A stretch of DNA of 64,000 bases from Bog-532 sp963824545. Lineage in GTDB: Bacteria > Actinomycetota > Actinomycetes > Streptosporangiales > Streptosporangiaceae. The notes under the pieces are model-generated. The model searched no databases, was not told the origin of the DNA, and saw only the letters and a program-made list of their open reading frames with translations. The DNA lies in contig CAWGPP010000009.1 of the NCBI GenBank assembly GCA_963824545.1, positions 1 through 64,000 on the forward strand, given 5' to 3'. This document shows, in pieces, positions 17,744-25,311 of the stretch. Position 1 is the stretch's first letter. Every line of letters starts with the position of its first letter. The position numbers and the translations under genes were made by a program.

Positions 17744-18733
17744 ATGACCCGCCCCCAACCCCGATCGCAGCCCGGCACCACCGGCACAGCGCGCCCCGCA
17801 GCAGCCGCCCGCGCCCCGGCGGCTCAACCTGACCGCGCCAATGGCCCGATGACCGGGCCGCGTCCCGCACCCCCGGCCACCGCACGTGGCTACCCGGCCA
17901 GCCAGCCACCGGCTCAGATGCACCCCGGCCCGGGAGCCGAGGAGAGCCAGCTCCCGGATCTGCAGTTGTACGAGCGGCTGATCGGTGACGGCATCGCCGC
18001 CGCCGACGCCCGGGGGAGCACCGTCGACCATGTCACCGCCCGGCGGGTGGCCATCTGCCTGGCCGCCCGGCCGCAAGCGCCGGTCTTCGCCCACAGCCTG
18101 GTGCGCTTCATCCACACCGGGGCCATCAGCCACGGGCTCAAGACCCAGCTGCGCATCCACGCCCGCTCCGGCACCTACGCCGACCAGCCACAAGCCGCAA
18201 GGCTGATGGAATACTGCATCGCCCGCGGCACAGACCTCGGCCCGGTCGGCGAGAACTTCGGCGCCGCCTGCGACCAGATCGACCGCGCCGACACGATGCT
18301 GGCCGGCCTGCACGCCCGCGCCCGGCACAACAGCCGGGCACCGGAGCCGACCTGGCCGGAGACCGACGGACCCCGCATCACCGCCCTGGCCCGCCACGAC
18401 CCCGAGACCCAGACGGTCACCCTCGTCCTGGACGCCACCACCGCGAGCATCGCCATGTTCGCCCTCGCCGCGCACGCCGGCGAGCGGGAAGCCCACATCC
18501 GCGAGGTCGAACAGTACGGCGCCGACCTGCCCGAAGGCTCCTATGGCCGGCGAAACCGCCAGGCCATCGCCGCCCGCGAAACCCGGGTCGCCACCCGGCT
18601 GCGCGCCGTCCAGCACGCCTACCAGGCGGTGGCCGGGCACGACACCATGTACACGCCGCCCGAGCCCACCCGAACATTCCGGGCTCCTGAGCTTCAGGCC
18701 AGCAGGCAGATCGAGCTGGAGGCCGAGCCGTGA
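17744..18733 (+). CDS. Hypothetical protein of the element
   Basis: The protein has 329 residues. The first 65 are disordered (Pro, Ala, Arg). The rest is mainly helical, with YERLIGDGIAAADARGSTVD, FAHSLVRFIHTGAISHGLKT and a coiled-coil-like segment LAAHAGEREAHIREVEQYGA. No catalytic motif or known family is visible. It sits where many related elements carry a replication initiator, but that role cannot be claimed. It is coupled to the following gene by a GTGA overlap. Confidence 0.6.
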   Translation: MTRPQPRSQPGTTGTARPAAAARAPAAQPDRANGPMTGPRPAPPATARGYPASQPPAQMHPGPGAEESQLPDLQLYERLIGDGIAAADARGSTVDHVTARRVAICLAARPQAPVFAHSLVRFIHTGAISHGLKTQLRIHARSGTYADQPQAARLMEYCIARGTDLGPVGENFGAACDQIDRADTMLAGLHARARHNSRAPEPTWPETDGPRITALARHDPETQTVTLVLDATTASIAMFALAAHAGEREAHIREVEQYGADLPEGSYGRRNRQAIAARETRVATRLRAVQHAYQAVAGHDTMYTPPEPTRTFRAPELQASRQIELEAEP

Positions 18734-18999
18734 CCCGCCAGATTGCGGCCATCAACGCGGGACGAGGCGGCAACGACGCTGCCGGGCGGCCGGTCCCGCC
18801 CCAAGGCCCCTACTGGGACCTCGACCTGCTCACCCCCAACGATGTCTGCGCCCTGCTGAAGGTGAAGAAAAGCTGGCTCTATGACGCCGTAGAAAGCGGT
18901 GCACTCGAAGCCGTCCGACTGGGCAAGCAACTCCGGTTCCGTCCATCAGCGCTCGCCCGTTATCTGGACGAACGAGTGAGTAACGTGAACGAGGGCTGA
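18730..18999 (+). CDS. Excisionase-like helix-turn-helix protein (second copy)
   Basis: The protein has 89 residues from GTG 18730. The HTH_17 domain is LLTPNDVCALLKVKKSWLYD, then AVESGALEAVRLGKQLRFRP, then SALARYLDERV. This is the last gene before the tRNA. In comparable elements this type of gene lies directly upstream of the tyrosine integrase. Here only about 240 bp of non-coding sequence separates it from tRNA-His. Confidence 0.78.
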   Translation: MTRQIAAINAGRGGNDAAGRPVPPQGPYWDLDLLTPNDVCALLKVKKSWLYDAVESGALEAVRLGKQLRFRPSALARYLDERVSNVNEG

Positions 19000-19156
19000 C
19001 CCACCCGTTCCTGAGTGCTGTCGGCCGGCACCCGGTCTTCGTGCTGGCCTGGTTCACGGGCCCGCGTCAACTCCCGGCAAGGCACGGCCTGGACACTGCG
19101 TAACGCAGTACGGCACCACACGCCACGAGACCCCATGTGATCGACGTCACACAGAC

Positions 19157-19188
19157 GTCCTAACCAAAGTCCTAACCACACGGTTAGG
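19157..19188. promoter_or_regulatory. Candidate recombinase/excisionase arm sites
   Basis: GTCCTAACCA occurs at 19157-19166 and 19169-19178 (12-bp period), and the inverse GGTTAGG at 19182-19188. The cluster lies about 55 bp from the 3' end of tRNA-His, between the last element gene and the presumed attachment site. That is where arm-type binding sites of integrases or excisionases lie. It is not experimentally supported. Confidence 0.45.
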
Positions 19189-19239
19189 GAAACCTTCGGT
19201 CTCCCGTCAAACCCGCAGGTCACCGGCTATACAAGATGG

Positions 19240-19314
19240 GGTGGATGATGGGATTCGAACCCACGACCCCCAGGACCACAACCTGGTGCTCTAACCAGCT
19301 GAGCTACACCCACC
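19240..19314 (-). tRNA. tRNA-His (anticodon GTG)
   Basis: Read on the minus strand, the acceptor stem GTGGGTG (19313-19307) pairs with CATCCAC (19247-19241), with a G-U at the fifth pair. An extra 5' G at 19314 faces C at 19240, the hallmark G-1 of tRNA-His. The D arm is GCTCAGCTGGTTAGAGC, the anticodon stem-loop is CCAGGTTGTGGTCCTGG with anticodon GTG, and the T arm holds GGTTCGAATCC. The 3' end faces the integrative module. The CCA is not encoded. It lies beside orn, as in many actinobacteria. Confidence 0.97.
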
Positions 19315-19433
19315 ATCGCCGCACTCCCCGCGCGGCATGCTGAACTTACCAGCTGCCAGGCGTTCCGGCGACGCGCGCGGCCCACCAGGGCGCTCGCGGC
19401 TACACGATTATAGCGGCAAGCCGGGTGCTGGCT

Positions 19434-20066
19434 CTAACTCCGCGCCTCGGTCGCGGGCAGGCTCTCGCGTACGTCGCCGCCGTGCCGGGCGGCGATCTGC
19501 CGCGCGGTGGCCGAGTCCGGGCCCGGCTGCGGGACGAAGATGGCCTCGCGGTAGTACCGCAGTTCCTGCACGCTCTCGGTGATGTCGGCGAGCGCCCGGT
19601 GGCCGCCCTGCTTGTCCGGGCTGGCGAAGTAGGCTCGCGGGTACCAGCGGCGGGCGAGTTCCTTGATGCTGGAGACGTCCACCATCCGGTAGTGCAGGTA
19701 AGCGTCGAGCTGTGGCATGTCGCGGGCGATGAAGGCACGGTCGGTGGCGATCGAGTTTCCGCACAGCGGTACCCGGCGTGGTTCGCTGATGTGCATCGAC
19801 ACGTAGCTGAGCACGATCTCCTGGGCCTCGTCGATCGTGACGCCCTCGCCCAGCTCGGCCAGCAGCCCGGACGTGGTGTGCATGACCCGGACGACGTCGC
19901 TCATCTCATCCACCGCCTCGGGCGGGGGCTTGATAATCACGTCGACCCCCTCATCGAGAATGTTCAGCTCACCGTCGGTCACCAGGCAGGCAATCTCGAT
20001 CAGGGCATCGCGCTCAAGGTCGAGCCCGGTCATCTCACAGTCAATCCACACCAGCCGATCGTTCAT
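19434..20066 (-). CDS. orn: Oligoribonuclease
   Basis: The protein has 210 residues, typical of Orn. It is a DEDDh 3'-5' exonuclease that degrades 2-5 nt RNAs and pGpG. The catalytic motifs are present: LVWIDCEMTGLDLERD (Exo I, D and E near residues 9-11), PLCGNSIATDRAFIARDMP (Exo II Asp) and GGHRALADITESV (Exo III with the His and Asp of DEDDh). It lies beside tRNA-His. Confidence 0.95.
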   Translation of the reverse strand: MNDRLVWIDCEMTGLDLERDALIEIACLVTDGELNILDEGVDVIIKPPPEAVDEMSDVVRVMHTTSGLLAELGEGVTIDEAQEIVLSYVSMHISEPRRVPLCGNSIATDRAFIARDMPQLDAYLHYRMVDVSSIKELARRWYPRAYFASPDKQGGHRALADITESVQELRYYREAIFVPQPGPDSATARQIAARHGGDVRESLPATEARS

Positions 20067-20112
20067 TGTCCCAGGTTAGGCTCTTATCCGCGCTGTGTCG
20101 GCCGGGCTGAAA

Positions 20113-20871
20113 TCATTCCGGCAGGTTTCCGTTCATCTCCGGCGCCGCGAACCGGGTGTCCGGGAAACGGCTGATGTGCGAGGGAAGCCGTATATCGGAG
20201 CGCAACGCAGGGTCTGGTTCGGGTGGGCCAAACGTCACCGCCGCGGGTAGCACGCCCGCCCAGACGTCCAGGGCCATGTCGTCGGTATCATCGGCGGGGC
20301 CGCCCTCGCGCACCTTGACCGACGCCTCGGCCAGCGGCAGGGCGAGCACCGCGGTGGCGGCCATCTCCTTGGCCGTTGGCTGCCGGGCGGCCGCCCACTG
20401 GCCGGGCACGAGGTGCTCGACGATCGCGCGCAGCGCGGCCATCCGCTCGTCGTCGCCGCGCAGCAGTGTGGCCGTGCCGATCACGATGGCGCTGCGGTAG
20501 TTGACCGAGTGGCTGAACACCGAACGGGCCAGCACGAGGCCGTCCAGATGGGTGACGGTAACGCATACCTCGGTGCCGTCGGCCGCCATGAAGCCGGCGT
20601 TGGCCGACGAGCCGTGCAGGTAGAGCGTGTCACCGGACCGCGCGTAGGTGGTCGGGAGCACGCGCGGCGATCCGTTTATCACCACGCCCAGATGGCAGAT
20701 CAGGCCGGCGTCGAGGACGGCGTACAGGTCCCCGCGGCTGGTCCGGCCGCGCTCCTTGTGCCGGCGCAACGTCGTCCGGCTGGTCGCCGAGAGCGGAGCC
20801 TTGGACGCCGCCGGCGGGGGAGCCGTGGACGCCGGCGGGAGCGGGGCCGGGGAGGAGGTATCGCTGCTCAT
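20113..20871 (-). CDS. Pyridoxamine 5'-phosphate oxidase-fold flavin protein
   Basis: The product is about 252 residues from ATG 20871. After a disordered Ser/Pro/Ala-rich N-terminus it shows the split-barrel flavin-binding pattern: GDLYAVLDAGLICHLGVV, then PRVLPTTYARSGDTLYLHGS and HSVNYRSAIVIGTATLL. Relatives are FMN/F420-binding proteins of the MSMEG_3356/PF12900 kind. The reaction is unknown. An upstream start at 20907 is possible but less likely. It is convergent to nothing obvious and lies downstream of the amidase-like gene on the same strand. Confidence 0.75.
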   Translation of the reverse strand: MSSDTSSPAPLPPASTAPPPAASKAPLSATSRTTLRRHKERGRTSRGDLYAVLDAGLICHLGVVINGSPRVLPTTYARSGDTLYLHGSSANAGFMAADGTEVCVTVTHLDGLVLARSVFSHSVNYRSAIVIGTATLLRGDDERMAALRAIVEHLVPGQWAAARQPTAKEMAATAVLALPLAEASVKVREGGPADDTDDMALDVWAGVLPAAVTFGPPEPDPALRSDIRLPSHISRFPDTRFAAPEMNGNLPE

Positions 20872-20948
20872 GGCCCTATCCGGCCCCATCCGGCCCGCGC
20901 CTGTCAAACGTCTTTCCGCCCAGGCCCTTGTGCCTCAGGCCTCAGGCC

Positions 20949-21686
20949 TCAGTGCGGGGCGTTGGCCAGCGAGGGGACAGCGGCGTCCGCGTCGATCTCG
21001 GGCCCCAGCATCGTCTCCAGGGCGACCCGGTGGTTGCGGTTGGCCATCCCGGGCCTGGGTTTGCACCGACGGGAGATGACCTGGCAGTGGGTGGCCTGGG
21101 CCAGGCTCAGCAGGTCGACGTCGATGTCGCCCGGGCCTCCCGCGTCCCAGCCGGGAATCTGTGAGGCGCCGAAGTGGCCGCCGAGCGCCCAGAGGGCGCG
21201 GCTGCGCTCGATAGTGCGGGTCTGCGCGAACGGGGCCGGGCGGCCGGCGGGCCAGCGCCACGGTACACCCCAGGAGTGCAGCCAGCTCAGGATGCGCTCC
21301 ACACCGTACATCGGGCCGTCGGTGAACGGTTTCTGCGCCCACGCCACCACGCCGACCTGGACGCACAGCCGGCCCTGCCGGTTCGCCGCGTCGGCCAGCG
21401 ACGGCCCCGGCTCGCTCCGCCCGTGCTCCAGGCTCTCCGGAGCGCCAAGCAGGCAGCCGGCCCGGACGACCGGGATGAGCTGGGCGATGTCACCGGACAA
21501 CGGGTTCCAGACCAGGTGGGGCGGGCGTCCTTCCTGATCGAGGCGCTGCGCGGCGGAGCGGGCGGATATCAGTCGTGGATCCGCGCCCAGTGCCTGCCAG
21601 ACCACGCGTGGCGCGCCGCCTCGCAGCGTCCCGCCGTCCGCTTGGGCCCGAATGCACCGCACGCCCGGTATCCATGCGTCTACCAC
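20949..21686 (-). CDS. N-acetylmuramoyl-L-alanine amidase-like protein
   Basis: The protein has 245 residues from GTG 21686, preceded by GGGGAGAG. PHLVWNPLSGDIAQLIP, then GRLCVQVGVVAWAQKPFTDG and GGHFGASQIPGW resemble the amidase_2/PGRP-fold proteins of actinomycetes and their phages. Those usually have a zinc-binding His and a GHFGHSQVPEN-type motif. Here the second His of that motif (FGHSQ) is Ala (FGASQ), which could impair metal binding. There is no signal peptide. It may be a phage-derived lysin or a non-enzymatic relative. Confidence 0.55.
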   Translation of the reverse strand: MVDAWIPGVRCIRAQADGGTLRGGAPRVVWQALGADPRLISARSAAQRLDQEGRPPHLVWNPLSGDIAQLIPVVRAGCLLGAPESLEHGRSEPGPSLADAANRQGRLCVQVGVVAWAQKPFTDGPMYGVERILSWLHSWGVPWRWPAGRPAPFAQTRTIERSRALWALGGHFGASQIPGWDAGGPGDIDVDLLSLAQATHCQVISRRCKPRPGMANRNHRVALETMLGPEIDADAAVPSLANAPH

Positions 21687-21861
21687 AGCCCACTCTCCCC
21701 AACGGTCTAGACCTCCTATCTCCTCTGCTTACGTCACTGGGGGCGAATAGTCCATAGGGAACGGGCCGGGGATATCATCTCTGAACAGTGCAAGCCGGGC
21801 ATAAATTACTTACTGAAACAACTGAATCGACACCGTGGCCTGCAGTCCCGAGACTGTTGTG

Positions 21862-22704
21862 ATGCAATGTTTCATTTACGTTAACGATCCTGGCGATCCA
21901 CGGCTCCGCGACTATGTGCGGCTGACCGATGTGGAACTCCGCAAGAGCCTGGAAGCCGGCCACGGGCTTTTCATGGCCGAGGGCGAGAAGGTCATCCGCC
22001 GCGCCGTCGCGGCGCGGTATGCCGTCCGCTCGCTGCTCGCGACCGAGCGCCAGGCCGGCCGCCTCGGGGATCTCGCCGCCGCTTGCGGCGCCCCGGCCTA
22101 CATCGTGCCCGACCAGGTGGCCGAGCAGCTTACCGGCTACCACGTGCACCGCGGAGCGCTGGCGGCCATGGACCGGCGCCCGCTGCCGGCCGTGGCCGAC
22201 GTGCTCGCGGGGGCCAGGAACGTGGTCGTCCTGGAGGATATCGTCGACCACACCAACGTGGGCGGGATCTTCCGGTCCGCGGCCGCGCTCGGGATCGGGG
22301 CGGCCGTCCTGTCGCCGCGCTGCGCTGACCCGCTTTATCGCAGGTCAGTCAAGGTGTCGATGGGAGCCGTGTTCGCTATGCCTTACGCGCGGCTGACGGA
22401 CTGGTATGGGGGGCTCGCCGCGATCCGCGCGGCGGGATTCCGGCTGCTGGCCCTGACCCCCGATCCGTCCGCGGTGCCGATCGGCTCGATCCCGCCCGGG
22501 GAGCGGGCCGCCCTGATGCTGGGCACTGAGGGCGACGGGTTGTCCTCGCGCTGGCGGCACGAAGCGGACGAGGCCGTCTGCATCCCGATGGACCCGGCCG
22601 CGCGGGCGGCGGGTGTTGACTCGCTCAACGTCGTCGCCGCGGCCGCGATCGCCTGCTACTCGCTGGCCGTTCTCAGCAGCCCGGAGCACCTGCAGCGGAC
22701 CTGA
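21862..22704 (+). CDS. SpoU/TrmH-family RNA 2'-O-methyltransferase
   Basis: The product has 280 residues from ATG 21862; GTG 21835 is an alternative. An N-terminal substrate-binding domain (LFMAEGEKVIRRAVAARYAV) is followed by the SPOUT knot. The knot shows VVLEDIVDHTNVGGIFRSAA (motif 1, N-x-G-x-x-R with catalytic Arg), ALMLGTEGDGLS (motif 2, SAM-binding GTE-G) and IPMDPAARAAGVDSLNVVAA (motif 3, with S-L-N-V). These enzymes methylate 2'-OH of tRNA or 23S rRNA; which target is not clear. It is followed by a palindromic repeat at 22756. Confidence 0.9.
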   Translation: MQCFIYVNDPGDPRLRDYVRLTDVELRKSLEAGHGLFMAEGEKVIRRAVAARYAVRSLLATERQAGRLGDLAAACGAPAYIVPDQVAEQLTGYHVHRGALAAMDRRPLPAVADVLAGARNVVVLEDIVDHTNVGGIFRSAAALGIGAAVLSPRCADPLYRRSVKVSMGAVFAMPYARLTDWYGGLAAIRAAGFRLLALTPDPSAVPIGSIPPGERAALMLGTEGDGLSSRWRHEADEAVCIPMDPAARAAGVDSLNVVAAAAIACYSLAVLSSPEHLQRT

Positions 22705-23266
22705 GCGCCCTCCGCGTCCATGAGCGCCCCGGCCCGTGCGGCTGTGCTCGCGGCACTTATGGGCAGGCTTTTTGTCAGATATTGCCCAAAGTCTGCTCAT
22801 AGGAGGCGGTCCGGATGCCGGGAGCCGGAGGGCGGGGGCCGGGAATCGGGGCCGAAAATCGGAAGCCGCGCATAGAAGCTTCGCGGCCCCGGGCCGGGCA
22901 TAGTAACGCCCCGTAACGCAGCGCCCCGCGCGCCATTAGCGGAAGTGCATGCGGGACGTGCATGCGGGAAGTGTGGGCTGAAGGAGCCGGAACCATAAGC
23001 GGAAGTGTGAGCGGAGGAGTGGCCGGAACGGTGCGCGGAAAAGGCCCGCGCATTCCCGTGTACTTCCTATCTCTGCATATCGACCGCTGCCGAACTGCAT
23101 ACTTCGGGCCCGTAAGTACATACCGCGGGTCGCGAAGCTACATAGTCCCGGCCGCCACGGCAATGACGGTGCCGGCGTTGCCGCACGTTAAGAAATACCG
23201 CTTGCGTATTTTTGCCGCCTCCGGTCGCGGCGCCGCTGGGGGTGCCGCTGGGGCGGCGGAAGACGC
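22705..23266. other. Intergenic region with repeats, no gene seen
   Basis: Besides the palindrome at 22756-22803, the stretch 22935-23045 contains degenerate copies of GCGGAAGTG and CATGCGGGA. No open frame has coding character. It separates convergent genes. Confidence 0.5.
22756..22803. repeat. Copy A of a 48-bp palindromic repeat
   Basis: The left arm CTTATGGGCAGGCTTTTTG and right arm CCCAAAGTCTGCTCATAGG are inverted repeats with 14 of 19 positions paired across a 10-base spacer. It lies 52 bp after the SpoU gene. It is about 75-80 percent identical to copy B at 30348, which is also just downstream of a plus-strand gene. Confidence 0.65.
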
Positions 23267-23779
23267 CTACTGCAGCATCATCTGGTCGCGCTTGAAGTAC
23301 GCCGTCGAGTCGCGGCGCCACAGCATGATCACCGCGCCGAGGCCGACGAGCCAGATGACGATGGCGAACGCCGCCGAGATGGAGCCGGCCGACCCCCCGG
23401 CCAGGCCGAGCAGATCCAGGAGGGTGTCGAGGCCGAAGAGCACTGTCCCGGTTATCCGCGCCCAGTTCCGCCCCTTGAGGTTCATCCGGGCCATCCACAC
23501 CCATAGGCCGACGCCGATGATGCCGATCACGATGACAAGGACGATGTCCGCGGTCACCAGGCTGTTGATGTGGGAGGCCGTGTAGCTCGGGTACTTCTTC
23601 TCGTAAGCCTTCTTGAGACCGCCGAGCGAGGCCAGGCCGAGGATGAAGCTGATCGCGCTGATCACGGCGCCGGCGTACATGAGCCGGACGGCGGTCCGCA
23701 CGGAGGTCGGGGGTGCCGGCCGCTGGGCTGGTTCCGGTACCTGCCCGCTGCCAGCGGCGGACGGGTAGTTCTCGTACAT
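23267..23779 (-). CDS. Four-helix integral membrane protein
   Basis: The product has 170 residues from ATG 23779; the ribosome site GAGGGAG supports this over the GTG two codons earlier. A proline-rich cytoplasmic N-terminus is followed by four hydrophobic spans: about 31-52 (RLMYAGAVISAISFILGLA), 77-97 (LVTADIVLVIVIGIIGVGLW), 108-124 and 133-155. Such small membrane proteins are common in actinobacteria and lack a known role. No partner gene lies next to it. Confidence 0.75.
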   Translation of the reverse strand: MYENYPSAAGSGQVPEPAQRPAPPTSVRTAVRLMYAGAVISAISFILGLASLGGLKKAYEKKYPSYTASHINSLVTADIVLVIVIGIIGVGLWVWMARMNLKGRNWARITGTVLFGLDTLLDLLGLAGGSAGSISAAFAIVIWLVGLGAVIMLWRRDSTAYFKRDQMMLQ

Positions 23780-24158
23780 TTTCACTCCCTCGCACGCGCG
23801 TGGGCCCGGCGTACCGGCGGGACCCGCACGGCAGTCGCCCCGTTAATTACGCTCCGAAGCCTAGTAGCCGGACGCGGGTGTCGCCAGAACCTGGCCGGAC
23901 CAGCCGGAAACGATATCCACCGGATATTTCACTGTTTCCTCGCCGTGCCACTGGAATGGGCGTACGGCACAAACGTATGAATGTAAAACACTAGAGGTCG
24001 TGCAATTGTGACGCAGGGCGGTATCATGCCGTGTACACCTTGCAGCCGCAAGGGACGATGCACGTGCAAGTCCGCGTGCGCGCAGCTTAGCGTGGGGTGG
24101 TGAGCAGGATGTCGGCGTGGGGGAGCGCCCGACGGTGCCTGGTCCGGGATTGTGGGGC
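23780..24158. other. Intergenic region between divergent genes
   Basis: About 380 bp with no gene seen. It includes a comparatively AT-rich patch at 23930-24005 that could hold the promoters of the membrane protein and the XRE regulator. No motif could be assigned securely. Confidence 0.4.
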
Positions 24159-25031
24159 ATGGGGGTGATTCCCAGCCATCCTGGAAGCGGCCCGACCGTC
24201 TTGCGGATTCTCCTGGGGTCGCAGCTGCGGAAGCTGCGTGAGGCACGGGGGATATCGCGTGACGACGCCGGCTACCGCATCCGCGCGTCCGGGTCCAAGA
24301 TCAGCCGCCTGGAGCTGGGCCGGGTCAGCTTCAAGGAGCGGGATGTGGCCGACCTGCTCGAGCTGTACGGCGTTACCGACGATACCGAGCGCGGCCAGCT
24401 TGTCTCGCTGGCCAAAGAGGCGAACTCGCCCGCGTGGTGGCAGAAGTACTCCGACGTGGTCCCGGACTGGTTCCAGATCTACGTCGGGCTGGAAGAAGCC
24501 GCCGAGCTGATCCGGGTGTACGAGGTGCAGTTCGTGCCCGGCCTGCTGCAGACCGAGGAGTACGCGCGGGCCGTGGTCCGGCAGGGCCAGCCGGCCGCGC
24601 CCGCAGACGAGGTGGGCCGCCGGGTGGCCCTGCGCACGCGCCGCCAGCAGGTGCTGAGCCGGCCGAGCGCGCCGCGGCTGTGGGCCGTCGTGGACGAGGG
24701 CGCGCTGCGGCGGCCGATGGGCGGCCGGGATGTGATGCGTGGCCAGGTTGAGCGGCTGATGGCCGCGACCAGGGAACCGAGCATCACGCTCCAGGTGCTG
24801 CCCTTCACCTTCGGAGGCCACGCGGCCGAGGGCGGCGCGTTCACGATCATGCGGTTCCCCGAGGCCGACATGGGCGACGTGGTCTACATCGAGCAGCTCA
24901 CCGGCGCGCTGTACCTCGACAAGCGGGAAGACGTAGAACGGTACAGCGAGGTCATGGAGCGGCTGAGCGTGAAGGCCACCTCACCGGACCGTACGCAGGA
25001 CATTCTGGCCGCGATCCTGAAGGAACTGTGA
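24159..25031 (+). CDS. XRE-family regulator with DUF5753 (Scr1-type)
   Basis: The product has 290 residues from ATG 24159; the frame is open to 24117. The N-terminal helix-turn-helix is LGSQLRKLREARGISRDDAG followed by RIRASGSKISRLELGRVSFK. The C-terminal DUF5753 region has AELIRVYEVQFVPGLLQTEE and GGAFTIMRFPEADMGDVVYI. Proteins of this type in Streptomyces are paired with a small DUF397 protein and resemble toxin-antitoxin or developmental regulator modules. The DUF397 gene follows after one base. Confidence 0.9.
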   Translation: MGVIPSHPGSGPTVLRILLGSQLRKLREARGISRDDAGYRIRASGSKISRLELGRVSFKERDVADLLELYGVTDDTERGQLVSLAKEANSPAWWQKYSDVVPDWFQIYVGLEEAAELIRVYEVQFVPGLLQTEEYARAVVRQGQPAAPADEVGRRVALRTRRQQVLSRPSAPRLWAVVDEGALRRPMGGRDVMRGQVERLMAATREPSITLQVLPFTFGGHAAEGGAFTIMRFPEADMGDVVYIEQLTGALYLDKREDVERYSEVMERLSVKATSPDRTQDILAAILKEL

Positions 25032-25032
25032 G

Positions 25033-25260
25033 ATGACGACGGCGTACAACGGGATTCCCGCCCGGAAGCTGGCCGGCCTGCGCTGGCGGCCGACCATGGC
25101 CGACGGGACCGGGGTCGAGCTGGCCCGGCTGCCGGACGGCGGCGTCGCCGTGCGGAACGCGAGCGACCCGGACGGCCCCGCCCTGATCTACACCAAGGCG
25201 GAGATCGAAGCGCTCATCGGCGGTGCCGCCGACGGGGACTTCGACGACCTGCTGGCGTAG
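25033..25260 (+). CDS. DUF397 domain protein
   Basis: The protein has 75 residues. It shows the DUF397 core: W/G-x-x-W-R-like RWRPTMADGTGVELARLPDG, then GVAVRNASDPDGPALIYTKA and a C-terminal acidic segment DGDFDDLLA. In Streptomyces, DUF397 proteins act with the adjacent XRE/DUF5753 regulator, in developmental control or as a toxin-like partner. Spacing of one base after the regulator shows an operon. Confidence 0.88.
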   Translation: MTTAYNGIPARKLAGLRWRPTMADGTGVELARLPDGGVAVRNASDPDGPALIYTKAEIEALIGGAADGDFDDLLA

Positions 25261-25311
25261 CGGCGGCCTGCTCGCGCAGGACAGCCCGTTCCTGCGGCTA
25301 GAGTGCCATCG

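Larger units (their letters stand above)
9997..19240 (+). mobile_element. Integrative/conjugative-type module at tRNA-His, integrase not visible
   Basis: A GntR repressor faces a block of overlapping genes that includes a DUF2637-like spread protein, a TraG/VirD4-like ATPase, prim-pol and two excisionase-like proteins. The block ends at the 3' end of tRNA-His, the classical attachment position for actinomycete integrative and conjugative elements. No integrase and no relaxase are found in the block. The distal boundary is not identified; no second copy of the tRNA 3' end was seen in the window. The element may be decayed, deleted at one end, or dependent on a recombinase encoded elsewhere. 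Confidence 0.7.

Noticed and set aside
22935..23045. CRISPR-like array of short repeats
   Set aside because: The GCGGAAGTG units are irregular in length and spacing with no constant repeat or spacers; no CRISPR array or cas gene was found anywhere in the window.
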